From Desulfuromonadales bacterium (lineage in GTDB: Bacteria > Desulfobacterota > Desulfuromonadia > Desulfuromonadales > Geoalkalibacteraceae): a stretch of 41,584 bases of DNA. The DNA lies in contig JAGXHK010000068.1 in assembly GCA_024636255.1 (NCBI GenBank), forward strand, positions 1 through 41,584, read 5' to 3'. Below are positions 40,075 to 41,584 of the stretch, piece after piece. Below the pieces are notes generated by a model. That model was not told the origin of the DNA. It saw only the letters and a list, made by a program, of their open reading frames with translations, and searched no databases. Numbering within the stretch: position 1 is the first letter of the stretch; the number at the start of each line of letters is the position of its first letter. The position numbers were made by a program, and so were the translations under genes.

Positions 40075-41551
40075 GAGTAACTGCATCTCCACGCAGGGAC
40101 TCGCTCATCAGCCCGCCGACATCAAGAACAAGAATCGTCTTGCGGTTCCCGAGATCGGCCGCGCCGGCGAACCCTTGTATAAACGAGAGAATGTTCCCAA
40201 GCGGTTTGATCACCACATCCTGCTGCCCGAGAAGATCATCGACAACGATTCCCATCCGTTTGTCGGCCATTCCCACCACGACCACGAAAAAAGGCCGTTC
40301 GGTGACTGCCGCGCACGGAAATTTGAAAAGCCGGCTCAGGCGGGTCAATGGCAACGTGCTCTGGCGCAGCTCGATGACTTCGCGTCCTTCGATGGTACGG
40401 ATCACCGATTGATCGACCATGATGGTTTCCATGACCGAATTGATGGGAATCGCGTAATCGCGGTCACAAACTCGGATAATAAGCGCTTTGATGATCGCCA
40501 GGGTAATCGGCAGCGTAATGGAGGTCGTCGTACCGCGCCCCACTTCGCTTTCGATCTCGATCATGCCGGAGAGAGATGAAATATTGCTTTTGACCACATC
40601 CATTCCGACGCCTCGGCCGGAGAGCTCGGTGACCTGATCCGCGGTTGAGAAACCGGGCATGAAAAGAAGATCGAAAACCTCCTCACGGGTCATCTCAGCC
40701 CCCGTCTCGATCAGCCCCTTTTGAACCGCCTTTTGCTTAATCTTTTCCGGGTCGATTCCGCCCCCGTCGTCGGCGATGCGAATGACCACATGGTTGCCCT
40801 GCTGGGCGGCGCTCAACCTGATATCGCCTTTTTCCGGCTTGCCTGCGGCTTTCCGATCGGTAGGCAATTCAATGCCGTGGTCAATGGAGTTGCGGATAAT
40901 GTGCATCAAGGGATCCGCCAGATCTTCAATGATCAGCTTGTCCAGTTCAGTGTCGGCTCCATGCACAGTAAGAGCGACCTTCTTGCCGACCTCGGAAGCG
41001 GTCTGCCGCACGATCCGGCCCATCTTGTCGAAAAGCTGGCTGATGGGCACCATGCGAACTTCCATGACTCCCTTCTGGAGTTCGCTCAGGCGCCTCTCGA
41101 GAATGCGTGTCGCCTTCAGCAGATCGAGTCCGAATTCGTTCCCCTGGCCCTTGAGGCGCTCCGAAATATCGGATATAGCGCCTTTGGCGATCACCAGCTC
41201 ACCGACGATGTTCATAAGCGTATCGAGTTTATCGATATCGACACGGACCATGCGACTGATCGAGCGCAGGCTCCCCCCGCTGTCCTGGGTCTTATTCTCT
41301 TTTTTCTGAGCAGGCTCCGGCGGGCGCACGGCAATTTCGGGTGTGGTGCTTGATGCGATTGGATTTTTGCGTGCCACGGCCCTGATCCGGACGCTTTCCG
41401 AGTCAAGCAAGGCGGCAAGCTCCTCCTCGGAAAGAGGGGTGCCGAGCAAAATCTGAAAAGCAATAGCTTCAGGGTCTTCGCTGTCGGAGCTGGGCAGGGT
41501 GCTGACAACCTCACCGTCCTTTTTCAGCAATTCGGTCACGCGGGAGAGATC
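40067..41551 (-). CDS. cheA: Chemotaxis histidine kinase CheA, 5'-truncated by contig edge
   Basis: P3-P4-P5: RVDIDKLDTLMNIVGELVIAKG, IIRNSIDHGIE, IADDGGGIDPEKI, GRGVGMDVVKSNI, CheW-like C-terminus. The MYKRQ in the ORF track is adapter; Hpt/P1 is off-contig. Confidence 0.96.
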   Translation of the reverse strand, partial: DLSRVTELLKKDGEVVSTLPSSDSEDPEAIAFQILLGTPLSEEELAALLDSESVRIRAVARKNPIASSTTPEIAVRPPEPAQKKENKTQDSGGSLRSISRMVRVDIDKLDTLMNIVGELVIAKGAISDISERLKGQGNEFGLDLLKATRILERRLSELQKGVMEVRMVPISQLFDKMGRIVRQTASEVGKKVALTVHGADTELDKLIIEDLADPLMHIIRNSIDHGIELPTDRKAAGKPEKGDIRLSAAQQGNHVVIRIADDGGGIDPEKIKQKAVQKGLIETGAEMTREEVFDLLFMPGFSTADQVTELSGRGVGMDVVKSNISSLSGMIEIESEVGRGTTTSITLPITLAIIKALIIRVCDRDYAIPINSVMETIMVDQSVIRTIEGREVIELRQSTLPLTRLSRLFKFPCAAVTERPFFVVVVGMADKRMGIVVDDLLGQQDVVIKPLGNILSFIQGFAGAADLGNRKTILVLDVGGLMSESLRGDAVTHV

Positions 41552-41584
41552 CTGTCTCTTATACACATCTGACGCTGCCGACGA
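41552..41584 (-). other. Untrimmed Nextera Read 1 adapter (complete 33 nt, reverse complement)
   Basis: CTGTCTCTTATACACATCTGACGCTGCCGACGA is the exact reverse complement of TCGTCGGCAGCGTCAGATGTGTATAAGAGACAG. Confidence 0.99.

Overview
The window is about 41.5 kb of housekeeping-rich bacterial chromosome. Gene order and protein style suggest a Desulfuromonadales/Geobacter-like deltaproteobacterium, but this is inference with no database search. Almost every gene is on the - strand. Read in the direction of - strand transcription, the order is: a partial cheA-cheW-cheY-cheR-cheB-like chemosensory cluster that includes an AAA ATPase and a large HEAT-repeat protein; infA; leuS-lptE-holA; murJ-ogt; yceD-rpmF-plsX-fabHDG-acpP-fabF; rpiB-glyA-dCMP deaminase-nrdR; ribD-ribE-ribBA-ribH-nusB-(M17 N-terminal-like domain)-hom; tRNA-Val(GAC); thrS-infC-rpmI-rplT-pheS-pheT-ihfA-merR; surE-pcm; and a truncated DedA/YqaA-type membrane protein. 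rpsT, mazG and fxsA are on the + strand. Both contig ends carry untrimmed Nextera adapter sequence, so the biological sequence is about 31..41551. I found no CRISPR array, prophage or transposase. The most interesting biology is the chemosensory cluster containing HEAT-repeat and ExeA-like ATPase genes. Smaller points are a likely AUA start for infC, a UUG start for rpsT, tandem terminators just upstream of pheS, a tRNA-Val/terminator/thrS arrangement, and a terminator that appears to shield the yceD-fab promoter from antisense transcription. I do not see strong evidence for a completely new system.
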